The translations under genes were made by a program, and so were the position numbers. From assembly GCA_021648045.1 (NCBI GenBank), contig JAKITM010000118.1, forward strand, positions 1 to 6,627: a DNA stretch of 6,627 nucleotides, read 5' to 3'. This stretch comes from Lysobacterales bacterium. Lineage in GTDB: Bacteria; Pseudomonadota; Gammaproteobacteria; Xanthomonadales; SZUA-36. Positions 6,466-6,627 of this stretch are shown piece after piece (within the stretch, counting starts at the first letter, position 1; each line of letters starts with the position of its first letter). The notes under the pieces are model-generated. The model did no database searches, had not been told where the DNA came from, and saw nothing but the letters and a program-made list of their open reading frames with translations.

Positions 6466-6469
6466 TTTC

Positions 6470-6511
6470 ATGTTTCATGTGTGCCTAGCCCGCCCAGGGC
6501 TATTAACCTAG
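6470..6511 (+). pseudogene. Start of a gene cut by the right IS copy
   Basis: The ATG after AAGGAGG opens the peptide MFHVCLARPGLLT, which stops at TAG (6509-6511). The codons TTA ACC TAG belong to the IS tip, so only about 11 codons are host sequence. The original gene, if there was one, continued beyond the IS and cannot be identified. Two overlapping signals complicate it: a TTTCATG tandem pair at 6466-6479, and a GC-rich stem-loop at 6486-6502. A short leader peptide upstream of a hairpin is an alternative to a full gene. Confidence 0.35.
6486..6502. repeat. GC-rich perfect stem-loop abutting the right IS junction
   Basis: TAGCCC-GCCCA-GGGCTA is a perfect 6-bp stem with a 5-base loop. 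Its last two bases are the TA next to the IS tip. It is the most stable hairpin in the window. It could be half of a terminator, an attenuator stem, or a structured target chosen by the IS. The sequence that originally followed it is not visible. Confidence 0.5.
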
Positions 6512-6627
6512 CATTCAAATACCCAAGATGTTATAATCGGGAGCATGCTTAGAACAGATGCCAGAAAGCGCAGCACCGAAGTGCAGCAACACAATCGGGA
6601 ACAGACCATTCGGTTGTTCGCTGATGG
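6503..6627 (+). mobile_element. Right IS copy (IS630-like), inner end, partial
   Basis: This is the inverted counterpart of the left edge, identical over 6501-6626. The tip TTAACCTAGCATTC follows TA at 6501-6502. With the left copy it gives an inverted pair whose transposases read away from the cargo. The distal terminal repeat and the rest of the element are outside the window, so it cannot be told whether the copy is intact. Confidence 0.75.
6545..6627 (+). CDS. IS630-like transposase, N-terminal fragment running off the right edge
   Basis: The ATG at 6545 opens 27 codons ending ...TIRLFADG before the edge, identical in sequence to the left copy. This residue pattern is the usual lead-in to the first helix-turn-helix of IS630-type transposases; the catalytic part is not in the window. 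TATAAT at 6532-6537 ends 7 bases before the ATG. The purine run GGGAG (6539-6543) is one base from the ATG, too close to serve as a standard ribosome site. Confidence 0.6.
   Translation, partial: MLRTDARKRSTEVQQHNREQTIRLFAD

Larger units (their letters stand above)
6015..6469. other. Region without a convincing gene, carrying short repeats
   Basis: One plus-strand frame is open from about 6016 to a TAA at 6336, but its only early start is TTG at 6085 with no ribosome site. The peptide (rich in His, Arg and Ile, with Pro-Tyr at the end) matches nothing I know, so I treat it as non-coding or as decayed coding sequence. The stretch holds a 10-base direct repeat (CAACCATTCG at 6144-6153 and 6155-6164) and an AT-rich imperfect stem with a T6 run (6353-6376). 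It also contains a perfect inverted repeat, GGTCA-tggat-TGACC (6426-6440), upstream of the cut ORF at 6470. Confidence 0.45.

Noticed and set aside
1..6627. Defence island, CRISPR array, toxin-antitoxin pair or RNA-guided system
   Set aside because: No regularly spaced repeats, no recognisable nuclease, helicase, toxin or reverse transcriptase motifs, and no tRNA or rRNA sequence were seen. The genes read as a secreted beta-helix protein, an SDR enzyme, a transporter and hypotheticals.

Overview
This 6.6-kb window looks like a piece of a moderately AT-rich gammaproteobacterial chromosome, probably marine or environmental, lying between two inverted copies of one insertion sequence. The lineage guess is inference. 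It rests on a secreted beta-helix protein with a C-terminal ...NGFEH tail of a kind I recall from gammaproteobacteria, and on an integral membrane transporter that resembles the DUF3360 family known from Vibrio-like bacteria.

Edges: bases 1-126 are the exact reverse complement of bases 6501-6626. Each copy carries the outer tip of an IS and the first 27 codons of a transposase that runs outward off the window (N-terminus MLRTDARKRSTEV, IS630-like). Both copies stop at a TA dinucleotide, as expected for IS630/Tc1-type insertion. A short open frame runs into each IS end: one at 244-116 on the minus strand, and one at 6470-6511 on the plus strand behind an AAGGAGG ribosome site. Both terminate at the same TAG inside the IS, so they look like host genes cut by the insertions.

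Left and middle (minus strand, read right to left from 4375): a secreted protein with a TonB-C-like fold, a 74-residue membrane protein 60 bases downstream (probably one operon), an extended SDR / NAD-dependent epimerase-dehydratase, a 142-residue protein of unknown function with its own sigma70-like promoter, a secreted right-handed parallel beta-helix protein with a GTG start, and the cut small ORF. Intergenic gaps of about 120-180 bases suggest several transcription units rather than one operon.

Right (plus strand): a polytopic membrane transporter at 4650-6014, divergent from the TonB-C-like gene across a 274-base intergenic region. It is followed by about 450 bases with no convincing gene but with several short repeats and hairpins, then the second cut ORF and IS copy.

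I see no defence system, CRISPR array, rRNA, tRNA or complete transposon. The genes do not form a recognisable pathway. The most notable features are the IS-bounded architecture, the two cut ORFs, and the poorly characterised transporter and TonB-C-like/small membrane protein pair.
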